From Bordetella parapertussis (GTDB lineage Bacteria; Pseudomonadota; Gammaproteobacteria; Burkholderiales; SG8-41), in the NCBI GenBank assembly GCA_945906815.1, contig CAMDRT010000007.1:62001-126000 (forward strand): a stretch of 64,000 nucleotides of DNA, written 5' to 3'. Positions within the stretch are counted from its first letter, which is position 1, and each line of letters starts with the position of its first letter. Below the pieces are notes generated by a model. That model did not search any database, was not told where the DNA came from, and was given only the letters and a program-made list of their open reading frames with translations. The position numbers and the translations under genes are program-made. Shown here in pieces: positions 35,778-43,991 of this stretch.

Positions 35778-37585
35778 TGATGCGTGCGCTACTCCCGTGC
35801 CTGTTGGTGGCGGTGCAGGCGCTGGCAGGCGCGGCGCATGCGGCGCACGCTTACGCGCAATTCGGCGATATCAAATATCCAGCGGGGTTTGCGCATTTCG
35901 AGTGGGTGAATCCGCAGGCGCCCAGGGGCGGTGAATTTTCGCTGGTGCCGCCGCTGCGCATCACCAATTTTGACAAGTACAACCCGTTCACCTTAAAGGG
36001 GATTGCGCCGCCAGGGCTGACCACTTTGATGTTCGAAACGCTGCTTACCGGCACGCTGGACGAACCCACCACAGCGTACGGATTACTGGCCGAGGATATC
36101 GACGTTGCCGCGGATAAATTATCGGTCACTTTTCGGCTGCATCCGCAGGCGCGCTTTCACAATGGCGAGCCGGTGATGGCGGCCGATGTCAAGCACAGTT
36201 TCGATATGCTGATGAGCAAACAGGCTTCACCGCAATTTCGTGTGCGCTTTGGCGATGTGAAGGAAGCTGTGGTGCTGGCGCCACGCGTGATTCGATTCGA
36301 TTTCAAGTCTACCAGCGCCGAACTGCCGATCATGGTCGGTGGCATCCCCGTGTTTAGCCGGGGCTGGGGCGGGGGCAAGTCCTTCGATCAAATCGTAACC
36401 GACGAGCCCATCACCAGCGGCCCGTACAAGGTGGGCCGCGTGAATTTCGGACGCGACATTACCTATCAGCGTGACCCAAAATACTGGGGCGCGGATTTGA
36501 ACGTGCGGCGCGGCACCTTCAACTTTGATCGCGTGACCTATAAAATTTACAAGGACAACACGGCGCAGACCGAGGCCTTCAAGGCGGGTGAATTCGATTA
36601 CATACAAGTGTTCGGCGCGCAGTTATGGGCGCGTGCGTACCAGGGTAAAAAATTCGATAGCGGTGAACTCATACGCAAGGTGCTGCCCACCAAAAATGCC
36701 GGGGATTTCCAGGGCTTTTTGATCAATACGCGGCGCGACAAGTTTAAGGATCCGCGTGTGCGCGAGGCCTTGGGTCTGGCGTTTGATTTTGAGTGGATCA
36801 ACCGCAGGCTTTCCTACAATTCGTTTGCGCGGGTCAACGGCTTTTTTAATGCCAGTGACTTCGAGGCGAAAGGGCGTCCCGAAGGCGATGAGCTGGCGGT
36901 GCTCGAACCTTTGCGCAGTCAATTGCCCGAAAAGATTTTTGCAGAAGTGATCCCGGCGCCACCGTCGACACTGCCACCTGCCAGTTTGCGGGCCAATCTC
37001 TTGAAGGCCAAACAGCTACTGGCCGATGCCGGCTGGACCTACCGCGACAACGCGCTACGCAATGCCAAGGGCGAGGCATTCGTGCTGGAGAGTCTGGACA
37101 GTGGTGGACAGGAGCGCGTGATCGCGCCCTATACTCAGGCGCTGGCTAAACTCGGCATACGCCTGCAATATCGAAAAGCAGATTTCGCGTTGATCCATAA
37201 ACGTCTGGATGTCTACGACTATGATTTGTTTACCGTGCGCATACCGGGTGACGAATCGCCCGGCAGCGAGCTGATCGACCGCTTCGGTTCGAAATCCGCT
37301 GACACGGAAGGGGGCAGCAACCTGATAGGTGTGCGTGACCCCCATGTGGATTATCTGGTGAATTTGGCGGTGTCTTCAACCACGCGGCCGCAGTTGATTG
37401 CACGGCTGCGCGCGCTGGATCGCGTGCTGCGGCACGGCTTTTACGTGGTGCCGCAATATTTTTCCAATACCTTTCGCGTCGCTTATCGCTCGGGAAAATT
37501 CGAGCAACCGCCGGTGGCGCCCTCGTACTATCAGGCGGAAGACTGGATTATTCGCACTTGGTGGAGCAAGGGTTTAAAGGAGTAA
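35777..37585 (+). CDS. yejA: YejA-like periplasmic substrate-binding protein
   Basis: About 602 residues with a cleavable signal peptide (RALLPCLLVAVQALAGAAHA). It carries the YejA-specific opening GDIKYPAGFAHFEWVNPQAP, RGGEFSLVPP and NFDKYNPFTLKG, then family 5 features FRLHPQARFHNGEPVMAADV and DYDLFTVRIPGDESPGSELIDRFGS. YejABEF imports peptides, including microcin C-like peptide-nucleotides in E. coli. GTG 35774, ATG 35777 and ATG 35780 are all possible starts; 35777 overlaps the previous stop by one base. This begins the second importer set of the nine-gene run. Confidence 0.9.
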   Translation: MMRALLPCLLVAVQALAGAAHAAHAYAQFGDIKYPAGFAHFEWVNPQAPRGGEFSLVPPLRITNFDKYNPFTLKGIAPPGLTTLMFETLLTGTLDEPTTAYGLLAEDIDVAADKLSVTFRLHPQARFHNGEPVMAADVKHSFDMLMSKQASPQFRVRFGDVKEAVVLAPRVIRFDFKSTSAELPIMVGGIPVFSRGWGGGKSFDQIVTDEPITSGPYKVGRVNFGRDITYQRDPKYWGADLNVRRGTFNFDRVTYKIYKDNTAQTEAFKAGEFDYIQVFGAQLWARAYQGKKFDSGELIRKVLPTKNAGDFQGFLINTRRDKFKDPRVREALGLAFDFEWINRRLSYNSFARVNGFFNASDFEAKGRPEGDELAVLEPLRSQLPEKIFAEVIPAPPSTLPPASLRANLLKAKQLLADAGWTYRDNALRNAKGEAFVLESLDSGGQERVIAPYTQALAKLGIRLQYRKADFALIHKRLDVYDYDLFTVRIPGDESPGSELIDRFGSKSADTEGGSNLIGVRDPHVDYLVNLAVSSTTRPQLIARLRALDRVLRHGFYVVPQYFSNTFRVAYRSGKFEQPPVAPSYYQAEDWIIRTWWSKGLKE

Positions 37586-37592
37586 CGCGGCG

Positions 37593-38639
37593 ATGTGGGC
37601 CTATATACTAAAACGCCTGTTGCTGATGATCCCGACGCTGTTCGGTGTCCTGTTAATTACCTTTATTATTATTCAGTTCGTGCCGGGCGGCCCGGTGGAG
37701 CAGATGGTGTCGCAATTGCAGGGGCGCGATGTGGCGGGTACCGGCGAGGGGCCGGGCAGTTCCGAGACCTCGTATCGCGGCCGCCAGGGTGTGGATGCCA
37801 AGCGCGTGGAAGAAATCAAAAAACTGTATGGCTTTGATAAGCCGGCGCACGAACGCTTTGTGCAAATGATAGTGCAGTTCGCGCGCTTTGATCTGGGCAA
37901 GAGTTTCTACCACAGCAAGGATGTGTGGTCGCTGATCAAAGAGAAGTTGCCGGTGTCGATCACCCTCGGTCTGTGGACATTTTTTCTGGTGTATCTGATT
38001 TCGGTGCCGCTGGGCATAGCCAAGGCGGTGCGCGCGGGCACGCCGTTCGATACTTCCACCACGTTTGTTATTTTGCTGGGCTACGCCATACCCAGTTTTG
38101 TGATGGGGGTGGCGTTGATGGTGTTTTTCGCAGGCGGTACCTTCGTGCAGTGGTTTCCGTTGCGCAGTCTGACCTCGGTCACGTGGCATGAAATGAGTGC
38201 GCTGGGCAAGGTACTCGATTATCTGTGGCATATCGCGTTGCCGGTGACGGCGATGGTGCTCGGCGGTTTTGCGTTGATCACCGTCCTCACCAAAAATTCG
38301 GTGCTCGAAGAAATTCGCAAGCAGTATGTGCTGACGGCACGAGCCAAGGGCGTGGCAGAGCGCGACGTGCTGTGGCGGCATGTGTTTCGCAACGCCATGA
38401 TTCCGATCATGACCGGATTTCCGGCGGCGTTTATCGGTGCGTTTTTCAGTGGCTCGTTGCTGATCGAGACCCTGTTTTCTCTCGACGGCCTCGGCTTGCT
38501 GTCTTATGAGTCGGTTATCCGGCGCGATTATCCGGTGGTGCTTGGCAGTCTTTTCCTATTTACCATCATAGGGTTGCTGACAACCTTGCTGCGTGACCTG
38601 AGTTACCTGTGGGTCGATCCACGGGTGAAATTTGATTAA
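37593..38639 (+). CDS. yejB: YejB-like peptide ABC transporter permease
   Basis: 348-residue permease with N-terminal helix YILKRLLLMIPTLFGVLLITFI, the YejB-type extended first loop (GGPVEQMVSQLQGRD to KRVEEIKKLYGFDKP), FDLGKSFYHSKDVWSLI, and the EAA loop YVLTARAKGVAERDVLWRHVFRN. It starts 7 bp after yejA with AAAGGAG upstream. Ends 3 bp before yejE. Pairs with the next protein to form the translocation path. Confidence 0.93.
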   Translation: MWAYILKRLLLMIPTLFGVLLITFIIIQFVPGGPVEQMVSQLQGRDVAGTGEGPGSSETSYRGRQGVDAKRVEEIKKLYGFDKPAHERFVQMIVQFARFDLGKSFYHSKDVWSLIKEKLPVSITLGLWTFFLVYLISVPLGIAKAVRAGTPFDTSTTFVILLGYAIPSFVMGVALMVFFAGGTFVQWFPLRSLTSVTWHEMSALGKVLDYLWHIALPVTAMVLGGFALITVLTKNSVLEEIRKQYVLTARAKGVAERDVLWRHVFRNAMIPIMTGFPAAFIGAFFSGSLLIETLFSLDGLGLLSYESVIRRDYPVVLGSLFLFTIIGLLTTLLRDLSYLWVDPRVKFD

Positions 38640-38642
38640 GCG

Positions 38643-39704
38643 ATGATGTCTGCCGCAGCTCAGTACGTGAGTCAAAGCCCGGCGCGGCGCGCGTGGCGGC
38701 GCTTTAAGAGCAATCGTCTGGGCTACCGCTGCCTGATGCTATTTTTGTTGTTGTTCGCAGTGAGTTTGCTGGCGGAGTTGTTATCGAATGACAAACCGCT
38801 GCTCGCGCGTTACAACGGACAGTGGTATGTGCCGGTATGGCAGACGCTGCCGGAAACCACCTTCGGCGGCGATTTTCCGACGCCCACGGATTATCTGGAT
38901 CCGCTGATTCGTGCGAACCTTTCGCAGCCCGGAAATTTTTCGCTCTATCCGTTTAATAGTAATCACCATAGCACGATTAACTACTTCGGCAAGGAACCGT
39001 CGCCGTCGGCCCCCGATCGTGATAATTGGCTGGGCACGGATGACCGTGGCCGCGATATTGTTGCGCGACTGCTGTATGGCTTTCGCATTTCGGTATTTTT
39101 CGCCTTGATGGTGGCAGGCGTGTGCACGCTGTTCGGTGTGTGCTATGGCGCAGTTCAAGGTTATTTCGCGGGCTGGACCGATATTGCGATGGAGCGCTTT
39201 AATGAAATCTGGGGCGCGATGCCCACGCTCTATATGTTGATTATTTTGTCGTCGCTGTTTTCACCGAGCTTTTGGCTACTGGTGATATTGCTGTCGATGT
39301 TCGGCTGGCTCGGCATCGCCGCGTATGTACGCGCCGAGTTTCTGAAAAATCGCACGCTCGACTATGTGCGTGCGGCGCGCGCGCTGGGGCAAAGCAATCT
39401 GGCGATCATGCGCCGTCACATCTTGCCCAACAGCCTGACGCCGGTGGTGACACTGATACCGTTTGAGATGGCGGGCGCCATCGGCGCGTTGACCAGTCTG
39501 GATTTTCTCGGATTGGGCGTGCCGCCGGGTACACCGAGCCTGGGTGAGTTGCTGCTTCAGGGTAAAAACAATCTCGACGCGTGGTGGATTTCCATTTCCA
39601 CGTTCGGTGTGCTGGTGATCATGCTGCTGCTGCTGATTTTGATCGGTGATGCGCTGCGCGATGCGCTGGATCCCCGCAAGGTGCTGGAAGGCGACACGCC
39701 ATGA
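38643..39704 (+). CDS. yejE: YejE-like peptide ABC transporter permease
   Basis: 353-residue permease with the YejE-specific N-terminal extension: RRFKSNRLGYRCLMLFLLLFAVSLLAE helix, then KPLLARYNGQWYVPVWQTLPETTFGGDFPT and the periplasmic region to NWLGTDDRGRDIVARLLYGFR. Core contains GAVQGYFAGWTDIAMERFNEI and the EAA loop YVRAARALGQSNLAIMRRHILPN. ATG pairs at 38643/38646 are alternative starts. Overlaps yejF by ATGA. Confidence 0.93.
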   Translation: MMSAAAQYVSQSPARRAWRRFKSNRLGYRCLMLFLLLFAVSLLAELLSNDKPLLARYNGQWYVPVWQTLPETTFGGDFPTPTDYLDPLIRANLSQPGNFSLYPFNSNHHSTINYFGKEPSPSAPDRDNWLGTDDRGRDIVARLLYGFRISVFFALMVAGVCTLFGVCYGAVQGYFAGWTDIAMERFNEIWGAMPTLYMLIILSSLFSPSFWLLVILLSMFGWLGIAAYVRAEFLKNRTLDYVRAARALGQSNLAIMRRHILPNSLTPVVTLIPFEMAGAIGALTSLDFLGLGVPPGTPSLGELLLQGKNNLDAWWISISTFGVLVIMLLLLILIGDALRDALDPRKVLEGDTP

Positions 39705-41281
39705 GCCTGCTCGAAGTGCGCGACCTGAGCATCGCGTTCGGCGCGCGCCGCGTGGTGGATCGCGTGTCGTTTACGCTGGATGCCGGCGAGAAGCTGGCGC
39801 TGGTGGGCGAATCCGGGTCCGGTAAAACAGTCACTGCGCTGTCGTTACTGCGGCTGATCGATAACGCGTGCTTGTCAGGTGAAATTGTTTTTGACGGCAA
39901 CCACGTATTGCAGATGCAGGCCGCGGCACTGCAAAGCATGCGTGGACGCGACATTGCAGTGATTTTTCAGGAGCCGATGACGGCGTTGAATCCCATCTAC
40001 ACCGTGGGACGCCAGATCGCCGAGGCGCTGCAACTGCATATGGGCATGAGCGGTGCTGCAGCGAGTGAGGGCGCGATTGCCGCACTAGAGCGCGTGGGAA
40101 TTAGCGAGCCGGCAGTGCGTGCGCGCAGCTATCCGCACCAACTGTCTGGCGGGCAACGTCAACGCGTGGTGATTGCGATGGCGCTGGCGTGTAAGCCGCG
40201 CTTGCTGATTGCGGACGAGCCGACCACTGCGCTGGATGTGACCATTCGACTGCAAATTCTGGATTTAATTGATAAATTACGCTCGGAATCCGGTCTGGCG
40301 CTGCTGCTGATTACGCATGACCTGAATTTGGTGAGGCGTTATGCCGATCGCGTGGCGGTGATGGAGCGCGGGGTGATTGTGGAGCAGGGCGCCACCGCTG
40401 AGGTGACGCAACGGCCACAACATGCCTACACCCAAAAACTCATCAACAGCCGCCCGCAGCGCAAAGTGTCGCCGCCGGGCGCAGGCTGCGTGGTTTCCGC
40501 GAAACGGGTGCAGGTCGATTATCCGCAGCATCTGCCAGGGTTTAAGGGCTGGTTCAAACTAGGCAAGTTCACCGCGGTGCGCGCGGTGGATTTTGAGCTG
40601 GCGCCGGGTGAAACGCTGGGAGTGATCGGTGAATCTGGTTCCGGCAAAACCACGCTGGCGCTGGCGGTGCTGAACCTGGTGGCGGCACAAGGTGACATTC
40701 ACATCGGTGGCGCGCCGTGGCTGAGCGCGGATGCCCATGCCCGCCGTGCATTACGCCGCAAGATACAAGTGGTGTTTCAGGATCCGCTGTCATCGCTGTC
40801 GCCGCGGCTGACGGTGGAGGCCATCATCGGCGAGGGCCTTGAAATCCATGAGCCCGCTTTAACCGAAGCGCAGCGCCGCGTCAGGGTGATACAGTCTTTG
40901 CAGGACGTGGGCTTAAGCGAAAACGGCGAGATCGAGCCGCTGCTGCAGCGTTATCCACATGAGTTCTCCGGCGGGCAGCGGCAACGTATCGCCATCGCCC
41001 GCGCGCTGATTGTCAAACCGCAGGTGGTGGTGCTGGATGAACCCACCAGCGCGCTGGATGTGACGATACAAAAGCAGGTGCTGGAACTTTTAGGCGAGCT
41101 GCAACTGAAGTACAGCCTGAGCTACATCCTGGTGACGCACGACATCGACGTGGTGCGCGCGATGGCACACCGCATCATGGTGATGAAAGACAGCGAGGTT
41201 ATCGAAAGCGGCACCATTGAAGACGTGTTCCACAACACGCAGTCGGAATATACGCGCACGTTGATGCAGGCAGCTCAGTAG
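39701..41281 (+). CDS. yejF: YejF-like peptide ABC transporter double ATPase
   Basis: 526-residue ATPase with two NBDs. NBD1: GESGSGKTV near residue 36, LSGGQRQRVVIAMAL, LLIADEPTTALD. NBD2: GESGSGKTT near 309, FSGGQRQRIAIARAL, VVVLDEPTSALD. The end VFHNTQSEYTRTLMQAAQ is the usual C-terminus; a diverged copy of its last dozen codons lies at 46836-46880. It is the last gene of the nine-gene importer run; the FecR-domain gene follows after 20 bp with its own ribosome binding site and may be co-transcribed. Confidence 0.94.
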   Translation: MSLLEVRDLSIAFGARRVVDRVSFTLDAGEKLALVGESGSGKTVTALSLLRLIDNACLSGEIVFDGNHVLQMQAAALQSMRGRDIAVIFQEPMTALNPIYTVGRQIAEALQLHMGMSGAAASEGAIAALERVGISEPAVRARSYPHQLSGGQRQRVVIAMALACKPRLLIADEPTTALDVTIRLQILDLIDKLRSESGLALLLITHDLNLVRRYADRVAVMERGVIVEQGATAEVTQRPQHAYTQKLINSRPQRKVSPPGAGCVVSAKRVQVDYPQHLPGFKGWFKLGKFTAVRAVDFELAPGETLGVIGESGSGKTTLALAVLNLVAAQGDIHIGGAPWLSADAHARRALRRKIQVVFQDPLSSLSPRLTVEAIIGEGLEIHEPALTEAQRRVRVIQSLQDVGLSENGEIEPLLQRYPHEFSGGQRQRIAIARALIVKPQVVVLDEPTSALDVTIQKQVLELLGELQLKYSLSYILVTHDIDVVRAMAHRIMVMKDSEVIESGTIEDVFHNTQSEYTRTLMQAAQ

Positions 41282-41301
41282 CAAAACCTTCAGGAGCATC
41301 C

Positions 41302-42030
41302 ATGGCGCGTTTTAACGAAATCGATGATTCGCGGCGGCGCATGTTGGTGCGCTACCTGAGTGCCGGATGGTTGCTCCCGCAGTCTTTTGCAGCGCTTGCC
41401 GCAAGCGTCTTCGGCGGTGGGCCGGGCAAATTGCCGGAAAGTCAATCCATTTACCGGATTCAAGGATCGGTAACGGTAAACGATGCGCCTGCCACTCTGA
41501 AAACACGCATCAGTCCGGGGGATACCGTAAAAACGGCGGCCGACAGCGAGCTGGTATTTGTGGTGGGTGGCAATTCGATGATTTTGCGTGCCAACAGCCA
41601 TATGGTGATCGAAGGCACGAAGGAGGCCTCCTCCATGCTGATTACCGCCCTGCGCTTTATCACGGGGAAAGCGCTGTCGGTGTCACGCAACCGGCCTATG
41701 AACGTTTCAACTTCCGTCGCCACGATAGGCATCCGCGGCACCGGCTTTTACCTGGAAGCAGAACCGGAGCGGACCTATTTTTGCACCTGTTATGGCGTTA
41801 CCGAGGTGAGTGCCACCCAGGATCCTGACAGTAAGGAAGTCATTACAGCCAAACAGCATGATCGGCCGGTCTACATTCTGGCGGGCGAGGGGCGCGGCAA
41901 AAATATTCGCAACGCGCCGTTCATCAATCACACCGATCAGGAGCTGGCGCTGATCGAAGCACTGGTCGGACGAACCCCGCCGTTTGTGTTTCCGAAAGAT
42001 TCATATACTGCACCCAGACGGAACTACTAA
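41302..42030 (+). CDS. FecR-domain protein with Tat-like N-terminus
   Basis: 242-residue protein with a twin-arginine-like segment SRRRMLVRYLSAGWLL near the N-terminus and a FecR domain (about 45-150): IYRIQGSVTVND, GDTVKTAADSELVFVVGGNSMILRANSHM, and TSVATIGIRGTGFYLE. The domain is followed by CTCYG and a region with a late His-rich FINHTD. FecR domains relay outer-membrane signals to sigma factors, but many stand-alone exported ones bind other envelope partners; no sigma factor gene is near. CAGGAG precedes the ATG. It is convergent, six bases apart, with the three-haem lipoprotein gene, suggesting a shared envelope role. Confidence 0.85.
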   Translation: MARFNEIDDSRRRMLVRYLSAGWLLPQSFAALAASVFGGGPGKLPESQSIYRIQGSVTVNDAPATLKTRISPGDTVKTAADSELVFVVGGNSMILRANSHMVIEGTKEASSMLITALRFITGKALSVSRNRPMNVSTSVATIGIRGTGFYLEAEPERTYFCTCYGVTEVSATQDPDSKEVITAKQHDRPVYILAGEGRGKNIRNAPFINHTDQELALIEALVGRTPPFVFPKDSYTAPRRNY

Positions 42031-42036
42031 CGACCC

Positions 42037-43980
42037 CTACTGCGGTGCGCCGTTCAGTATCCAGTTAACGATGGTGTTGTAGTGCGCGCTTCGTCCCGGT
42101 TGTCCCGGTCCCGGAGCGGTGTCAAAGCCTGGCAGTAATCCACCCGAGTGGCTATTGCCGGAAGGTTTGCGCAACAACGGGCTTGTCGCAATGTCAGTAA
42201 AGTTGATGCGGCCACGTACTTCCGTGTAGAACCACAGATCGTCGATGGCATCAATGACGAGGTCTGCATTGCGATCGTAATTGGTAAATGACACCGGCAC
42301 GCCGCCGTCTGTGGTGTGGCACGATGTGCAATGGACGATCGGCACTGTCGCCCCCTGCAATATCCGCTTGATATCGCTGAAGCGAATGGCGGATGGCGCG
42401 AGCGGCAGGGCACTATCAACCACCACCCGCTGCAGAACCGGCGCGCTCACCACCGCCCCGTTACTCACCGTGAGTTGCACCACGTAAGCGCCATCTGCGA
42501 TGGAGGTGAATGTCGGTTGCGCCGAGGTGGCACCGGTCAGCGTAGCCCCTGCGGGACCGGATATGAGGGTCCACTGATACGCCGTTGCAAACAGGCTCAT
42601 AGTCGCTGACAGCGTCACCGCGCCCTGGCGTAGTACACGATCCGGGCCAGGATCGGCAATGGGCCGCCCCGGTGTCAAGGGCGCACCGGCAGCGGTGGTC
42701 GCTGTAACGCCCTGCGTAGTCAGATACGCCGCCAACGTCGCGGACATCGGCGACTCATGAAACCGCTGGTATACCAGGCGCGCAAGCGGCATGTTGCCGC
42801 GATCGAAAACGCTCACCTTGATACGGTCTTTGTAGGCATTCCAGCCAGCCAAAGTCTCGAAATCAATGGCGGACTGTAAGCCCGTTCCGCGCAGGGAATG
42901 ACAGGCGCGGCATGAGGGTGCCACCACATCGGTATACAACGAGGTTTGTCCGGCGGCGGCCCAGGTTGCCGGCACATAGGTGTCGACGTAAGTGGCATTG
43001 GGCAGTCCCTTGCCGCCGTAGGCGGCCTTGATCAAGGCTGCTGCGGTACCTTGCCACTCACTGCCTATGGCAAGCCGCCGGCAGGCATCTTCGCCAACCG
43101 GGGGATCCGCTGCCGGTCTTGGGTATGTGCAAAGCACCATGGTGTTGATGGTTTTCATCGCCGCCTCTTGATCAGCGCGCGTCGTGCCGGGCAGGCTAGC
43201 AAAATCGAGATGCCCTACTTCCAGGGGGTGCATGCGCCCCTGTACGTCGCCGCGTGCACCTGATGGCGCAAATTGCACCAGGCTAAATAGCGGACTGCCA
43301 CCTGCAGCGGGTGGCGTCAACGGATCTGCCCTGCCGCCATGACAGCTGATGCAGGGGCCGGGCATGGCCTTATCACCGCGACCATCCATGTCTGCGGTCA
43401 ACGAACGTGTCCCGCTAGGCGTGAAGGTAAAAAACTTTGTAAATCTGACGCCGCCTGCGGGACCGGAGCTGAACTCAATGGCGTTGGTGCCGATGTGATA
43501 GCGGGATGCCTGAGCCACAGCCGCATCCAGATTCACGCTGGAGTAGCTGTACCCTGCTGCGGCGTTGACCAGGTAGTTGTCCACATATGCGGCCACTGTG
43601 CCGTCGACGTTTTGCCGCACGGTCAAGCGCCGGCCGTAGCCCAGGTCACGCACGTCGCCGAATACCACCGACACCTGGGTCCCGGTTCCGCTATCAAACT
43701 GGTTGGCGACCTTCCACTTGGCGAGCGTGTCTTTGGCGTTGGTGGGATCTACTGCGGCATAATAGGCTTGCGCATACGGCAAAGTGTTTGTTTCGTATGC
43801 GCCGGAAGCTTGCATCAGCGGGTTGGGAAACAGCAGAAAGCGGTCCAGTCCTACGACTGTGTTCGGCGTTGCCGGCGCTGCTGGAAACACCTCAAGACCA
43901 CTCGGGCTGCCCCCTCCGCACGATGCCAGAGCCAGGATTGCCGCGAGTACTAGGACACGGGAGAGTTGCTGCAAAAGCAT
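42037..43980 (-). CDS. Lipoprotein with three c-type haem motifs and a PKD-like domain
   Basis: 647-residue exported protein. Lipoprotein signal VLAAILALASCGGG (Cys about 21). Three CxxCH motifs: CISCH near residue 208, CRACH near 356 and CTSCH near 549. Between the second and third lies a PKD/Ig-like beta-sandwich (about 440-520: ADPGPDRVLRQGAVTLSA, YQWTLISGPAG, YVVQLTVSNG). The last haem region resembles small planctomycete-type cytochromes. It probably sits on a membrane facing the periplasm or surface and moves electrons. It starts 11 bp after the beta-barrel gene, so they form a unit. Function unknown. Confidence 0.85.
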   Translation of the reverse strand: MLLQQLSRVLVLAAILALASCGGGSPSGLEVFPAAPATPNTVVGLDRFLLFPNPLMQASGAYETNTLPYAQAYYAAVDPTNAKDTLAKWKVANQFDSGTGTQVSVVFGDVRDLGYGRRLTVRQNVDGTVAAYVDNYLVNAAAGYSYSSVNLDAAVAQASRYHIGTNAIEFSSGPAGGVRFTKFFTFTPSGTRSLTADMDGRGDKAMPGPCISCHGGRADPLTPPAAGGSPLFSLVQFAPSGARGDVQGRMHPLEVGHLDFASLPGTTRADQEAAMKTINTMVLCTYPRPAADPPVGEDACRRLAIGSEWQGTAAALIKAAYGGKGLPNATYVDTYVPATWAAAGQTSLYTDVVAPSCRACHSLRGTGLQSAIDFETLAGWNAYKDRIKVSVFDRGNMPLARLVYQRFHESPMSATLAAYLTTQGVTATTAAGAPLTPGRPIADPGPDRVLRQGAVTLSATMSLFATAYQWTLISGPAGATLTGATSAQPTFTSIADGAYVVQLTVSNGAVVSAPVLQRVVVDSALPLAPSAIRFSDIKRILQGATVPIVHCTSCHTTDGGVPVSFTNYDRNADLVIDAIDDLWFYTEVRGRINFTDIATSPLLRKPSGNSHSGGLLPGFDTAPGPGQPGRSAHYNTIVNWILNGAPQ

Positions 43981-43991
43981 TGTTCGACCCT

